Origin: Burkholderiales bacterium
GTDB lineage: Bacteria; Pseudomonadota; Gammaproteobacteria; Burkholderiales; Usitatibacteraceae
Direction of reading: 5' to 3'
Length of the DNA: 25,599 nt
Assembly (NCBI GenBank): GCA_014378085.1
Contig: JACMOJ010000170.1
Location: 1-25,599, forward strand
Part shown: piece by piece, positions 8,900 to 17,854 of the stretch
Position numbering within the stretch: position 1 is the stretch's first letter
How the letters are laid out: every line of letters begins with the position of its first letter
Program-made: the position numbers and the translations under genes
Notes under the pieces: generated by a model
Told to the model about the DNA's origin: nothing
Databases searched by the model: none
What the model saw: the letters and a program-made list of their open reading frames with translations, nothing else

Positions 8900-9487
8900 T
8901 TAAAGCGCGCCCTTAGTCGACGGCAGAATACCGGCGGCACGCGAATCGGCTTCACACGCCATTCTCAGCGCGCGGCCGAAAGCTTTAAATATTGTCTCAG
9001 CTTGATGATGTGCATTAGCCCCGCGAATATTGTCGATGTGCACCGTACACAGGGCGTGATTAACAAAACCCTGAAAAAACTCATAAAACAAATCGACGTC
9101 AAACTCGGCAATGCGCGAGCGGGTGAAGTCAACTTTCATGGTGAGACCGGGGCGGCCAGATAAATCAATCACCACCCGCGAAAGCGCTTCATCCAACGGC
9201 ACATAGGCATGCCCATAACGCACGATGCCCATCTTGTCGCCAAGCGCCTTGGTGAACGCTTGGCCGAGCGTGATGCCAACATCCTCAACCGTGTGGTGGT
9301 CGTCAATATGGGTGTCACCGATCGCGACAAGGTCGATATCAATCATGCCGTGGCGGGCAATTTGATCGAGCATGTGGTCCAGAAACGGCACGCCCGATTG
9401 CAGGCTCGCTTTGCCGGTGCCATCGAGATTCACCGTTGCCGTGATTTGGGTTTCTTTGGTATTGCGGGTGACAGTAGCATTACGCAT
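8900..9487 (-). CDS. hisB: Imidazoleglycerol-phosphate dehydratase HisB
   Basis: This 195-residue monofunctional dehydratase performs the sixth step of histidine biosynthesis, turning imidazole glycerol phosphate into imidazole acetol phosphate. The two metal-binding signatures are DHHTVED (63-69) and HHQAE (160-164), and the FLDHML box at 35-40 is also present. The length is typical of the single-domain enzyme without the fused phosphatase of E. coli HisB. The ATG at 9487 overlaps the hisC end by 8 bp, implying coupling. In many betaproteobacteria hisH-hisA-hisF-hisI follow, but here murJ comes next, so the rest of the pathway must be encoded elsewhere. Confidence 0.97.
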   Translation of the reverse strand: MRNATVTRNTKETQITATVNLDGTGKASLQSGVPFLDHMLDQIARHGMIDIDLVAIGDTHIDDHHTVEDVGITLGQAFTKALGDKMGIVRYGHAYVPLDEALSRVVIDLSGRPGLTMKVDFTRSRIAEFDVDLFYEFFQGFVNHALCTVHIDNIRGANAHHQAETIFKAFGRALRMACEADSRAAGILPSTKGAL

Positions 9488-10574
9488 GGTGGGATTCCAG
9501 TATGGAAGTCAGTGCGGTCAAAAATGCGGCATTTTCAGCTGGCAAACCGATCGTGATGCGTAGCGTGTCATGCAGCAACACATGCGATTGGCTGGTGTTC
9601 TTGACCAAAATTTTTCTTGCCTTTAGTTCCGCAAAAACGATGGGTGCGTTCGGCATTCGCAGTAGAACAAAGTTTGCCTCCGAGGGAAAGCGCTGCGTCC
9701 CCGGGAAACGGGCAAACAGTCTATCCAGATTGGCCGCTAAGGCTGTGCGTTCCGCGATAAGCACTTCGGTTTGTTCGACAAACGCTGCGATGTTGTCGAG
9801 TAGATACGTTGCCGCCGCTTGGGTGAAGCTGTTGATGTTGTAGGGCAGTCGGACTTTATCGACCGCTGCGATCCAGTTTCGTCGCCCAATCAGCATTCCT
9901 AACCGCACGCCGGCAAGTCCAAGTTTTGAGACGGTGCGCATCAAGACTGCATTCGGAAATTCGCAAAGTTCTTCTAGGAATGAATCTGAAGAAAACGCGA
10001 AATACGCTTCGTCAATCACCACCAATCCCGACGACGCACGAATGATTTTTCGAATGCCGTCGCGATCAAACAGATTGCCAGTGGGATTATTTGGGTACGC
10101 GATAAAGGTCAGCGCGGGTTGATGTTCATTAACTGCCGCAAGCATCGCATCGGTATCAAGGCTAAAGTCGGCCGTCTTTAGCGGGACGCTCACATACGTC
10201 ATGCCGCAGAAGGTTGCGATCATTTTGAACATCACAAACGCCGGCTCGACCGATAACAACTTGGCACCGGGTTTTGCGCACGCCATGGCGAGCATCTGAA
10301 TGATTTCGTCAGAACCGTTGCCAAGCAAAATATCAAGCTGCGGCGGGACACGCATTGCGTCTCGCAGAGCGTGGGTCAGTTTGGCACCCGCGGGATCGGG
10401 ATATCGGTTGATCGCGGCGCCAGCCAGATGTTTTGCAAGCCCCTCACGCAACGCATCGGGCAGCGGGAATGGGTTTTCCATGGCGTCGAGCTTGATATAG
10501 CCGGCTGCGTCCGGCACATGATAGGCGGCAAGGGCGGCGATTTCATCGCGAATTACTTGGCCGATGTCACTCAC
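9480..10574 (-). CDS. hisC: Histidinol-phosphate aminotransferase HisC
   Basis: This 364-residue PLP-dependent fold-type I aminotransferase converts imidazole acetol phosphate and glutamate to histidinol phosphate. Visible residues are [11 protein letters not shown] near the N-terminus (substrate loop), LGNGSDE at 84-90 (phosphate binding), PNNPTG at 161-166, [10 protein letters not shown] at 185-194 (PLP-ring Asp and Tyr), and the PLP lysine in [14 protein letters not shown] (about Lys217). Length matches the family. Its ATG overlaps the hisD stop as ATGA, and its 3' end overlaps hisB by 8 bp, so hisD-hisC-hisB behave as a tightly coupled set. Confidence 0.97.
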   Translation of the reverse strand: MSDIGQVIRDEIAALAAYHVPDAAGYIKLDAMENPFPLPDALREGLAKHLAGAAINRYPDPAGAKLTHALRDAMRVPPQLDILLGNGSDEIIQMLAMACAKPGAKLLSVEPAFVMFKMIATFCGMTYVSVPLKTADFSLDTDAMLAAVNEHQPALTFIAYPNNPTGNLFDRDGIRKIIRASSGLVVIDEAYFAFSSDSFLEELCEFPNAVLMRTVSKLGLAGVRLGMLIGRRNWIAAVDKVRLPYNINSFTQAAATYLLDNIAAFVEQTEVLIAERTALAANLDRLFARFPGTQRFPSEANFVLLRMPNAPIVFAELKARKILVKNTSQSHVLLHDTLRITIGLPAENAAFLTALTSILESHHA

Positions 10575-11872
10575 TTTTGCAACCGCAGATCAGCGGACTG
10601 GGCATGCGCCTCCAGCCCTTCGCTGCGCGCCAAGGTCGCCGCAACTTTGCCGAGCGAGACAGCACCTTCAGCGGAGACTTTAATGATTGACGAGCGTTTC
10701 TGAAAATCATAAACGCCGAGTGGCGAGGAAAAACGCGCGGTACGGGAGGTCGGCAGCACGTGGTTGGGCCCCGCGCAATAGTCGCCGATCGATTCTGATG
10801 AAAACGGCCCCATAAAAATCGCGCCCGCATGGCGGATTTTTTGCAGCAATAATTCTGGTTCGGCAACGGATAACTCAAGATGCTCGGGTGCGATACGGTT
10901 CGAAATTTCACACGCCTCGTCCAAATCGCGCACGACGATCAACGCGCCACGATTGCTGAGCGACGCACGGATGATGTCGGCGCGCGGCATGTTCACCAAC
11001 AACGACTCCATGGCCTCCACAACACGAGCGATATAGGCGCGGTCCGGACACAGCAGTATCGATTGCGCGATCTCGTCGTGTTCGGCTTGCGAGAACAGAT
11101 CCATCGCCACCCAGCGGGGGTCGGTCTTGCCGTCAGCGATCACCAGAATTTCAGAAGGGCCAGCAACCATGTCGATACCGACCACCCCGAACACAAACCG
11201 CTTTGCCGCTGCAACATAGGCGTTGCCCGGTCCGACAATTTTGTCCACACTCGGAATGCACTCGGTGCCGTAAGCCAGCGCACCCACTGCCTGTGCGCCG
11301 CCCACACGAAACACACGATCAACACCGGCTAGCGCCGCCGCCGCCAGCACGGTGTTGTTTACGACCCCATCCGGCGTTGGCGTGACCATGATGAGTTCAC
11401 CCACACCAGCCACCTTGGCCGCAACAGCGTTCATCAAGACCGATGACGGGTACGCAGCCTTGCCACCCGGGACATAAAGCCCGGCACGATCGATCGGCGT
11501 AATTTGCTGGCCAAGCACTGTGCCGTCAGGCTCGGTGTAGCGCCACGAGGGTTGCAGCTGGCGCTCGTGGTAACGACGAATTCGCTCCGCCGCCGTCTCG
11601 AGCGCAGCGCGCACAGATTTATCAAGCGTGTTTAGCGCATGTTGTAGCGTCGCTTGGTCAATCTCGAGTGCAGCTGCTGAACTTGGCGTCCAACGATCAA
11701 ACTTCGCAGTTGTCTCAATTAATGCAGCATCGCCTCGCGCCTTTACATCAGCGAGGATCGCGCGCACGCGAACCTCAAGCTGCGGGTCTTGCGCCGACTC
11801 GAATGCCAGCAACGCCGATAAGTCGGCCTCGAAGGTGGTGCTAGATGATTGCAGTGTGCGGATGTTCAACAT
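10571..11872 (-). CDS. hisD: Histidinol dehydrogenase HisD
   Basis: This NAD- and zinc-dependent enzyme oxidises L-histidinol to L-histidine in two steps. From the ATG at 11872 it has 433 residues, in line with the family. The frame continues to a GTG at 11890, but the MLNIRTL start aligns with known HisD N-termini and is preferred. Landmarks in that numbering are [19 protein letters not shown] (about 131-149), the zinc ligands in SQAEHDE (Gln262, His265), the catalytic pair in APEHLEL (Glu330, His331) and the [15 protein letters not shown] block (Asp364, His371). It ends in an ATGA overlap with hisC. A 230-bp gap with repeats separates it from hisG, so it may have its own promoter. Confidence 0.97.
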   Translation of the reverse strand: MLNIRTLQSSSTTFEADLSALLAFESAQDPQLEVRVRAILADVKARGDAALIETTAKFDRWTPSSAAALEIDQATLQHALNTLDKSVRAALETAAERIRRYHERQLQPSWRYTEPDGTVLGQQITPIDRAGLYVPGGKAAYPSSVLMNAVAAKVAGVGELIMVTPTPDGVVNNTVLAAAALAGVDRVFRVGGAQAVGALAYGTECIPSVDKIVGPGNAYVAAAKRFVFGVVGIDMVAGPSEILVIADGKTDPRWVAMDLFSQAEHDEIAQSILLCPDRAYIARVVEAMESLLVNMPRADIIRASLSNRGALIVVRDLDEACEISNRIAPEHLELSVAEPELLLQKIRHAGAIFMGPFSSESIGDYCAGPNHVLPTSRTARFSSPLGVYDFQKRSSIIKVSAEGAVSLGKVAATLARSEGLEAHAQSADLRLQK

Positions 11873-11884
11873 ATTCGACCAACG

Positions 11885-11898
11885 TTTCACTTGTGAAA
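11885..11898. promoter_or_regulatory. Small inverted repeat upstream of hisD
   Basis: TTTCAC-TT-GTGAAA is a perfect 6-bp inverted repeat with a 2-bp spacer, 12 bp upstream of the preferred hisD start (it overlaps the alternative GTG). Its size suits a dimeric regulator site or a minor mRNA hairpin. Nothing else supports a role, and such a site can occur by chance. Confidence 0.25.
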
Positions 11899-11943
11899 AA
11901 AATGCTAAACACTAGCAAAGACGGGCTAATTCAGACACTTTTG

Positions 11944-11965
11944 CTTGAAAATGCCCGTCAATAAA
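11944..11965 (+). repeat. Copy 2 of the perfect 22-bp dispersed repeat (between hisG and hisD)
   Basis: This is the exact inverted match of 2611-2632, located in the 230-bp hisG-hisD spacer and directed opposite to the his genes. The flanks also show weak similarity (a following GTTTTATCA here against GTTTGATAA near ispH). Two copies in two unrelated intergenic regions suggest a dispersed repeat family or a shared recognition sequence. Confidence 0.7.
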
Positions 11966-12002
11966 CGCGTTTTATCAGTAAGAAGTTCTCATTACGCCGC
12001 CG

Positions 12003-12062
12003 TTCCAGCGCATCGTAACGCATTGAAATTACGCCGGACTGGATTCCAACCTGCGCTGGAAT
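12003..12062. repeat. dRS3-like inverted repeat element between hisG and hisD
   Basis: An inner inverted repeat ATTCCA-N8-TGGAAT (12043-12062) matches the general design of the neisserial dRS3 element (ATTCCC-N8-GGGAAT). The surrounding ACTGGATTCC...CCTGCGC and GGAATGACG sequence resembles repeats found across beta- and gammaproteobacteria. In addition, TTCCAGCGCA at 12003-12012 is the perfect reverse complement of 12052-12061, giving an alternative 10-bp stem with a 39-nt loop. Such units are often sites of repeat insertion or recombination. The identity is by pattern only. Confidence 0.5.
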
Positions 12063-12102
12063 GACGACCAGCTTGGGCGGTTTCAACATTCCCCGATAAA
12101 AA

Positions 12103-12744
12103 CTAACCTGCTACCACGGCTTTTTCAAAAGCGTCAATGAGCGGCTGAATCTCGGTATGTTTTAACTTAAGCGCCGCACGGTTGACAATCAAGCGCGACG
12201 AGATCGGCATGATGTCCTCGACGGCAATCAGATCATTTGCCTTCAATGTGCTGCCGGTGGAAACGAGATCAACGATCGCCTCCGCCAGCCCAGTCAAAGG
12301 TGCAAGCTCCATTGAGCCGTAGAGCTTGATTAGATTGACGTGCATACCCTTCTTCGAAAAATGCTCACGCGCCGTCTCGACGTATTTGGTCGCAACATTC
12401 AAGCGCGCACCGCGTTTCACCGCCGCCGCATAATCAAATCCATTTTGCACCGCGACCATCATGCGGCACTTACCGATATTCAAATCCAGCGGTTGATAAA
12501 TGCCCTGCGTATTCGATTCGAGCAGCACATCTTTGCCTGCAACACCAAGGTCAGCCGCACCGTATTGCACATAGGTTGGCACGTCCGACGCACGCACAAT
12601 GACGAGGCGTACATCATTGCGATTGGTGCCGATGATCAGCTTGCGCGACTTTTCGGGGTCTTCAGACGGCGTTAACCCGGCCGCGGCCAGCAGCGGTAGC
12701 GTGTCTTCAAAAATTCGACCCTTCGACAGGGCAATGGTAATCAC
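12103..12744 (-). CDS. hisG: ATP phosphoribosyltransferase catalytic subunit HisG (short form)
   Basis: HisG commits ATP and PRPP to histidine synthesis and is the feedback-inhibited step. From the GTG at 12744 it has 213 residues, the usual short form (HisGS) that lacks the C-terminal regulatory domain and needs HisZ; no hisZ is in this window. Recognisable blocks are [18 protein letters not shown] at the start, [31 protein letters not shown] and the PRPP-binding [15 protein letters not shown] near the C-terminus. The frame also opens at a TTG at 12771 (222 residues), but the GTG has a GAG 7 bp upstream and gives the better family alignment. It starts 54 bp after murA ends, in the same direction. 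Confidence 0.95.
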   Translation of the reverse strand: MITIALSKGRIFEDTLPLLAAAGLTPSEDPEKSRKLIIGTNRNDVRLVIVRASDVPTYVQYGAADLGVAGKDVLLESNTQGIYQPLDLNIGKCRMMVAVQNGFDYAAAVKRGARLNVATKYVETAREHFSKKGMHVNLIKLYGSMELAPLTGLAEAIVDLVSTGSTLKANDLIAVEDIMPISSRLIVNRAALKLKHTEIQPLIDAFEKAVVAG

Positions 12745-12798
12745 ATCAGGTCTCGTCAGTTTCCGTCGCAAAATTTCGGTCTGGCAATTGCCGCCGAT

Positions 12799-14067
<1,269 letters not shown>

Positions 14068-14085
14068 CTAGTGACTAGTGGCTAG
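14068..14085. repeat. Three CTAG tetramers at 7-bp spacing across the bolA stop
   Basis: CTAGTGA-CTAGTGG-CTAG occupies 14068-14085. The middle unit supplies the TAG stop of the BolA-family gene, the rightmost lies in its last codons, and the leftmost lies in the murA leader just upstream of the AAGGA ribosome-binding site. CTAG is generally rare in proteobacterial DNA, so three in 18 bp stand out. No function is assigned. Confidence 0.5.
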
Positions 14086-14335
14086 ACGCTGGAGCGGAGG
14101 ACTGCGCGTGCCACTCGGCGGGCGTCAAGGTTTTCATCGACAGCGCGTGAATTTCTTCGCGCATACGATCTCCCAGCGCGCCATACACCACTTGGTGTCG
14201 CGCGACACGAGACTTGCCGTCGAATGCAGACGAAACGATAACCGCCTGAAAATGTGCACCGTCCCCCTCAACCGTGAGGTATTCACAATTGAGCTTGTCC
14301 TGCAGGTAGCCTTCGATCTGGGTTGGAGTAACCAT
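14075..14335 (-). CDS. BolA family protein (IbaG/YrbA type)
   Basis: This small cytosolic protein has 86 residues from the ATG at 14335. The frame continues 32 codons upstream, but that part lies inside the permease gene and does not look like BolA. The signature ARHQVVYGALGDRMREEIHAL (residues 45-65), with the invariant His47, defines the BolA fold, and the ALSMKTLTPAEW ending resembles IbaG/YrbA. His28 sits in the variable loop that can bind an iron-sulfur cluster together with a monothiol glutaredoxin in this family. It starts 2 bp after the permease stop and precedes murA. The same position next to murA is seen for yrbA in E. coli, also near mla genes. The exact role is not fixed by sequence. 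Confidence 0.93.
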   Translation of the reverse strand: MVTPTQIEGYLQDKLNCEYLTVEGDGAHFQAVIVSSAFDGKSRVARHQVVYGALGDRMREEIHALSMKTLTPAEWHAQSSAPASSH

Positions 14336-14337
14336 TG

Positions 14338-15093
14338 TTATTGCCTTAATTTGTAGCCGGATTTTAGCAGGCCAAGTGTCACCGCCGAGAGGCATAAAAA
14401 TGCAAATGTTGTGACACCGAGCGACAACCACACGGAAACGTCGGATTTACCGAAGAAACCGAACCGAAATCCATCGATCAAGTAAAAGAACGGGTTCAAG
14501 TGGGAGAGACCCTGCCAAAAGGCGGGTAGTGAGTGAATGGAGTAAAACACGCCGGATAAAAACATCAGCGGCATGATGATGAAGTTCTGGAACCCCGCGA
14601 GTTGGTCAAATTTGTCCGCCCATAAACCGGCAATCATACCCATCGCCCCCAGCATCGCGCTGCCGAGCAGCGCAAATACCAGAATCCACGCAATGTTGTG
14701 TACGGGGATGTGCGCCATGACAAGGCCGACCACAAATACACCGACACCAACGGCCAACGCTCTCACAAGCGCGGCAAGCACGTAGGCAAAGTAAAAATTC
14801 CAGTGCGAGAGTGGCGGCAACAAAATGAACAGAATATTGCCGGTGATTTTGGATTGAATCAGCGAAGACGACGTATTGGCAAACGCGTTTTGCAACATCG
14901 ACATCATCGCCAGCCCAGGAATCAGAAACTGCTCATAACTCACGCCGGGAAATGCGGCGTTGGTGCCAGCCATCACGTGAGAGAAAATCAGCAGGTACAG
15001 AATGGCGGTCAGCACGGGAGCCGCAACCGTCTGAAATCCCACTTTCCAGAATCGCAAGATTTCCTTTAACAGCAGCGTTTGAAAACCAATCAT
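14338..15093 (-). CDS. ABC-2 type transporter permease (YadH-like)
   Basis: From the ATG at 15093 this gives 251 residues and six hydrophobic segments, the usual size for YadH-type ABC-2 exporter permeases. Characteristic segments are KEILRFWKVGFQTVAAPV near the start, YEQFLIPGLAMMSMLQNAFAN, and the C-terminal GVFYSIHSLPAFWQGLSHLN followed by FYLIDGFRFGFFG. The frame stays open upstream to 15255, but that extension is duplicated DNA read out of its natural frame and is rejected. The start is preceded by GGAAAGGG 6 bp upstream and overlaps the stop of the 36-codon mini-ORF as ATGA. It pairs with the ATPase at 15283-16182. The substrate is unknown; inner-membrane location is expected. Confidence 0.92.
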   Translation of the reverse strand: MIGFQTLLLKEILRFWKVGFQTVAAPVLTAILYLLIFSHVMAGTNAAFPGVSYEQFLIPGLAMMSMLQNAFANTSSSLIQSKITGNILFILLPPLSHWNFYFAYVLAALVRALAVGVGVFVVGLVMAHIPVHNIAWILVFALLGSAMLGAMGMIAGLWADKFDQLAGFQNFIIMPLMFLSGVFYSIHSLPAFWQGLSHLNPFFYLIDGFRFGFFGKSDVSVWLSLGVTTFAFLCLSAVTLGLLKSGYKLRQ

Positions 15094-15241
15094 TTGCAAC
15101 CCTTTCCACACACCACTGGAAGGTCGGCCGCGACGGTGTGAAATCCCACCTTCCAGAATCGCATAATTTCTTTCGACAACAGCGTTTGCCAGCCGATCAT
15201 TTACAACCTTTTCCACCCAAAACCGGAAGGTCGGCCGCGCT
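15032..15241. repeat. Imperfect 107-bp tandem duplication of the permease 5' end
   Basis: Positions 15032-15134 and 15139-15241 align without gaps at an offset of 107 bp, with about 17 differences by hand count. Each copy holds a ribosome-binding site (AAGG/AAGGG), an ATG, and about 25 codons of the permease N-terminus. The outer copy (15139-15241) encodes the same peptide start with only Trp/Phe, Ser/Leu, Met/Leu and His/Gln exchanges. A third remnant of the ATGATCGG start lies at 15279-15286. The divergence between copies indicates that the duplication is not recent. Confidence 0.9.
15090..15200 (-). CDS. 36-codon mini-ORF: duplicated permease N-terminus
   Basis: ATG at 15200 begins MIGWQTLLSKEIMRFWKVGF, clearly a second copy of the permease start (MIGFQTLLLKEILRFWKVGF), then leaves the homology after about 26 residues and ends in ADLPVVCGKGCK. 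Its TGA overlaps the real permease ATG (ATGA). A strong GGAAAAGG lies 6 bp upstream of the ATG. It may be a decaying duplicate, or a leader peptide that tunes permease translation. Either way its product would hold one amphipathic helix only and cannot be a transporter. Confidence 0.5.
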   Translation of the reverse strand: MIGWQTLLSKEIMRFWKVGFHTVAADLPVVCGKGCK

Positions 15242-15286
15242 CGCCGGACTCGCATCCCGCAACCCCAGCGGGGCCCTGCCGATCAT
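15197..15286 (-). CDS. 29-codon mini-ORF between the ABC ATPase and the duplicated permease start
   Basis: The ATG at 15286 overlaps the ATPase TGA (ATGA) and the ORF's own TGA overlaps the ATG of the 36-codon ORF (ATGA). It begins MIG like the permease, then diverges (RAPLGLRDASPAS), and ends AADLPVLGGKGCK, matching the end of the next mini-ORF. The likely origin is a further, partly replaced copy of the same duplicated unit. Translation is plausible by coupling but not shown; I assign no function. Confidence 0.35.
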   Translation of the reverse strand: MIGRAPLGLRDASPASAADLPVLGGKGCK

Positions 15287-16182
15287 TTGTTCATCACTTT
15301 TAGGAACACTTCCTCTAGGTCTGGCTCCGCAACTTCCATTTTTTCGATGTTGACGCCAAGTTGCCGGAAGTCGCCGAGCAGTAGCTCGACCTCTGCATAG
15401 TCGTGGATGGAGAAATAGTGCCACGCGGCGATCTGTTTCACTCGTTTTGCCACAAGTGATGGGGGCAACTCTCCCGCGATGACTACCCGCAACACGCGCT
15501 CCGAGAACGCGTTGAGCAAGTGGCTGGTGGTATCGAGTGCAACGATGGCGCCAGACTTCATCATGGCGATCCGCGTACAGAGCTGCTGCGCTTCTTCTAG
15601 ATAGTGAGTCGTTAGCAGTATCGTGCGCCCCTCTGCGTTGATGCGGCGGATAAACGCCCACAAGGTTTGACGCAACTCGACGTCAACGCCTGCCGTGGGT
15701 TCATCCAGCACAATCACCGGCGGACGATGGACAAGCGCCTGCGCAACTAGCACACGACGTTTCATCCCACCGGACAGTTGCCGCATATTCTTGTCGGCCT
15801 TATCCGAGAGCGATAGATTGGCGAGCAACTCATCGATCCATCTATCTAGGGCGGCGCTACGGGGAATGCCAAAATAACCGGCCTGAAAACGCAGCGTTTC
15901 ACGAACCGAGAAAAAGGGGTCGAACACGATTTCTTGCGGCACGATGCCTAGTGTGCGCCGTGCCTCGCGATATTGGCTCACCACGTCATAGCCCATCACC
16001 TTCAGTGACCCGCTGTCAGCACGCGTCAATCCCGCGAGCGTAGAGATTAGGGTGGTTTTTCCGGCGCCATTGGGGCCGAGGAGCGCAAAAAACTCGCCCT
16101 CTTCGATTTTCAACGAGACACCTGCCAAGGCCTGAAGGGTACCGTAGCGCTTACGAACTTCGCTTATTTCAATAGCAATCAT
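15283..16182 (-). CDS. ABC transporter ATP-binding protein (YadG-like, ABC-2 exporter)
   Basis: This 299-residue nucleotide-binding subunit has Walker A GPNGAGKTT (36-44), Q-loop Gln83 in GIVPQE, signature LSGGMKRR (136-143), Walker B VIVLDEP (156-162), a D-loop AGVD and the switch His193 in TTHYLEEA. The C-terminal ~85 residues are the variable domain usual in ABC-2/DrrA-type ATPases, ending EPDLEEVFLKVM. It would power the permease encoded just downstream. The pair resembles E. coli YadG/YadH, whose substrate is not established. Its ATG lies downstream of a hairpin terminator that closes the mla genes, so a separate promoter in 16183-16260 is likely. Its stop TGA overlaps the ATG of a 29-codon mini-ORF rather than the permease itself. 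Confidence 0.93.
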   Translation of the reverse strand: MIAIEISEVRKRYGTLQALAGVSLKIEEGEFFALLGPNGAGKTTLISTLAGLTRADSGSLKVMGYDVVSQYREARRTLGIVPQEIVFDPFFSVRETLRFQAGYFGIPRSAALDRWIDELLANLSLSDKADKNMRQLSGGMKRRVLVAQALVHRPPVIVLDEPTAGVDVELRQTLWAFIRRINAEGRTILLTTHYLEEAQQLCTRIAMMKSGAIVALDTTSHLLNAFSERVLRVVIAGELPPSLVAKRVKQIAAWHYFSIHDYAEVELLLGDFRQLGVNIEKMEVAEPDLEEVFLKVMNK

Positions 16183-16200
16183 GGAGCCTAGGGCTTGAAC

Positions 16201-16236
16201 GTAAAAGCAAGTAGAAGCGCCCTCAAACGAGGGCGC
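16201..16236 (-). terminator. Hairpin terminator after mlaB
   Basis: A perfect 8-bp stem (GCGCCCTC / GAGGGCGC) with a 4-nt loop lies at 16217-16236, 24 bp beyond the mlaB stop. On the minus strand it is followed by TTCTACTTGCTTTT, a moderately U-rich tail. On the plus strand there is no such tail. It therefore fits a rho-independent terminator for the mla operon, separating it from the downstream exporter genes. The tail is interrupted, so termination may be partial. Confidence 0.7.
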
Positions 16237-16260
16237 GGTAGTGCCGGTGTTCGTTAAGTG

Positions 16261-16623
16261 CTACGCGCTGCGCTGAAGCGGGCATTCGATAAGGTCGTCG
16301 ACACCATACAACGCCGCGAGCTCGACGAGATTTGCGGGCAGATGGACGTAACGCAGCGATTTGCCAAGTTTGCCGGCCTCACGCCGCCAGTGGAGCAACA
16401 ACGCAACACCTGACGAATCGATTTCACCCACCTTTTGGAAATCGATTGTCAGGCAATCGGGCAAATTTTCTTGTGAGGCATACGCCTGCGTTTCCGCCAA
16501 TCTTGTCGGCATAGAGGCCAGGTTCAGAGCACCATCGAGCACCAATACCTCCCCCAACACCGTCGAAGAAAAAGACGCTGGCTCAATCACGCGAGGAGCG
16601 CCTGATGTCGCCTTCGGTGCCAT
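16261..16623 (-). CDS. mlaB: STAS-domain protein, MlaB-like
   Basis: This 120-residue cytosolic protein has a single STAS fold; the best motif is DFQKVGEIDSSGVALLLHW (about 65-83), where the Asp-Ser-Ser segment is the site matching the phospho-Ser/Thr region of anti-sigma antagonists. In the Mla system MlaB binds MlaF and is needed for assembly and activity of the MlaFEDB complex. The first ~25 residues look disordered. The gene starts 4 bp after the mlaC stop and is last in mlaF-E-D-C-B, followed by a hairpin terminator. Sequence similarity among STAS proteins is low, so the name rests mainly on context. Confidence 0.85.
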   Translation of the reverse strand: MAPKATSGAPRVIEPASFSSTVLGEVLVLDGALNLASMPTRLAETQAYASQENLPDCLTIDFQKVGEIDSSGVALLLHWRREAGKLGKSLRYVHLPANLVELAALYGVDDLIECPLQRSA

Positions 16624-16627
16624 GCAG

Positions 16628-17239
16628 CTACTTCCTCGCTGCGTTTTTTGCGTTGCGATCCGACAACGACTTTATTAGGCCGTCAATTCCCGTGTTCTTG
16701 ATTTCAGTGGCAAATGAAGAACGATAGTTGGTGACCAACGAGACGCCGTCAATCAGCACATCAAATACCTTCCAACCATCTTTCGCCTTTTCCATGGAAT
16801 AGTCGATTGGGATGCCGGTGGCACCAGACTGTGCAATCGTCGTTTTGACAACAACTTCGGTGTCGGTTGCAGCAAGCTTTAGCGGGCGCACTTCAATGGT
16901 CTGGTTACGGAACTGGGACAACGAGGACGAATAGGTCCGCACCAACAATTTCCGAAACTCTTCAACCAACGCGGTTTTTTGCTGGTCACTCGCCTCGCGC
17001 CAAGCCCGACCGACAGCTAATTGCGTCATGCGCTGAAAGTTAAAGTAGGGGAGGATTTTCTCGCTAGCGAGTTTATCCACTTTAGCCGGATCACCCGCCG
17101 CAAGGTCTTTGTCAGCCTTCAACATGGCCAACACTTCCGTAGTGCTCTTGCGCACAAGTTCGTCCGGCGGGACATCTTGCGACAAGGCAAGGCCAGTAAA
17201 GGCAATCAATGTAGTGGCTAACAATAGTTTTTTGAACAT
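16628..17239 (-). CDS. mlaC: Periplasmic phospholipid-binding protein MlaC
   Basis: MlaC ferries phospholipids through the periplasm between the outer-membrane MlaA complex and the inner-membrane MlaFEDB complex. From the ATG at 17239 it has 203 residues, beginning with a Sec signal peptide (MFKKLLLATTLIAFTGLALS, cleavage near residue 20). An in-frame TTG upstream at 17272 would bury this signal, and GGA lies 6-7 bp before the ATG, so the ATG is preferred. Family blocks are VDKLASEKILPYFNFQRMTQLAVGRAW (early), EFRKLLVRTYSSSL, and GWKVFDVLIDGVSLVTNYRSSF near the C-terminus. It lies between mlaD and mlaB on one transcript. Confidence 0.96.
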   Translation of the reverse strand: MFKKLLLATTLIAFTGLALSQDVPPDELVRKSTTEVLAMLKADKDLAAGDPAKVDKLASEKILPYFNFQRMTQLAVGRAWREASDQQKTALVEEFRKLLVRTYSSSLSQFRNQTIEVRPLKLAATDTEVVVKTTIAQSGATGIPIDYSMEKAKDGWKVFDVLIDGVSLVTNYRSSFATEIKNTGIDGLIKSLSDRNAKNAARK

Positions 17240-17292
17240 TCTGATTCCAATTCGGTAGGTGAGACGGTACAACGCCGCTAGCGGTGGATCGT

Positions 17293-17763
17293 TTACTTCT
17301 TATCCGGCCCTTCTGAGGCCTTGTTAAACATAAATTGCCCAATCAAACGCTCCAACACCACTGCCGATTGGGTAATGGTAATGCGGTCTCCCTGCACAAG
17401 CTTTTTGTCGTCGCCGCCGGCTTCGAGACCAATGTAGACCTCGCCGAGTAGCCCCGATGTTAAGATCGACGCGCCGGTATCTTTTGGAAAGCCAAAGCGC
17501 TTCTCTAAAGAAAGTGTCGCCACGGCCTGAAATTTATCGGGATCGAGACGAATTTCAGTGACGCGCCCGACCAGCACACCCGCACTCTTAACTGGCGCCT
17601 TTAGCTTCAGCCCGCCAATATTTTCGAAGCGCGCCTCCACGGTATAGAGGTCACCCTGGCGTTCACTGCCGAGGTTGCCTACCCTCAGCGCAAGAAACAG
17701 CAACGCGCCAAAACCCAGCAACATAAATATTCCGACCCAAAGGTCAATTGTTTTTCGATCCAT
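17293..17763 (-). CDS. mlaD: MCE-domain lipid transport protein MlaD
   Basis: This 156-residue inner-membrane-anchored periplasmic protein forms the hexameric ring of the MlaFEDB complex. From the ATG at 17763 there is one transmembrane helix (about residues 7-27) and then a single MCE domain (about 39-118), seen in ARFENIGGLKLKAPVKSAGV and VGRVTEIRLD, followed by a C-terminal helical stretch. The start is well supported by GAGG 6 bp upstream; a TTG at 17775 is the only alternative. It follows mlaE after 91 bp without an obvious terminator. Confidence 0.97.
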   Translation of the reverse strand: MDRKTIDLWVGIFMLLGFGALLFLALRVGNLGSERQGDLYTVEARFENIGGLKLKAPVKSAGVLVGRVTEIRLDPDKFQAVATLSLEKRFGFPKDTGASILTSGLLGEVYIGLEAGGDDKKLVQGDRITITQSAVVLERLIGQFMFNKASEGPDKK

Positions 17764-17854
17764 TTTTTTCCTCAAACCCCTTGTTTACGTCGTTGGCGCG
17801 GCATCCAAGTGCTCGCCACATTCAGAGAAATTTATTCACCACGTCGCCGGTTCA

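Noticed and set aside
14336..14431. 32-codon N-terminal extension of the BolA-family gene
   Set aside because: It lies within the permease coding sequence, and the internal ATG at 14335 matches the family start.
15094..15255. Longer N-terminus for the ABC permease (305 residues)
   Set aside because: The added part is the duplicated permease start read in a non-native frame; the ATG at 15093 has a good ribosome-binding site and gives the normal family length.
15287..15661. Long antisense-frame extension upstream of the 29-codon mini-ORF
   Set aside because: It is an out-of-frame reading of the ABC ATPase gene with no protein-like features.
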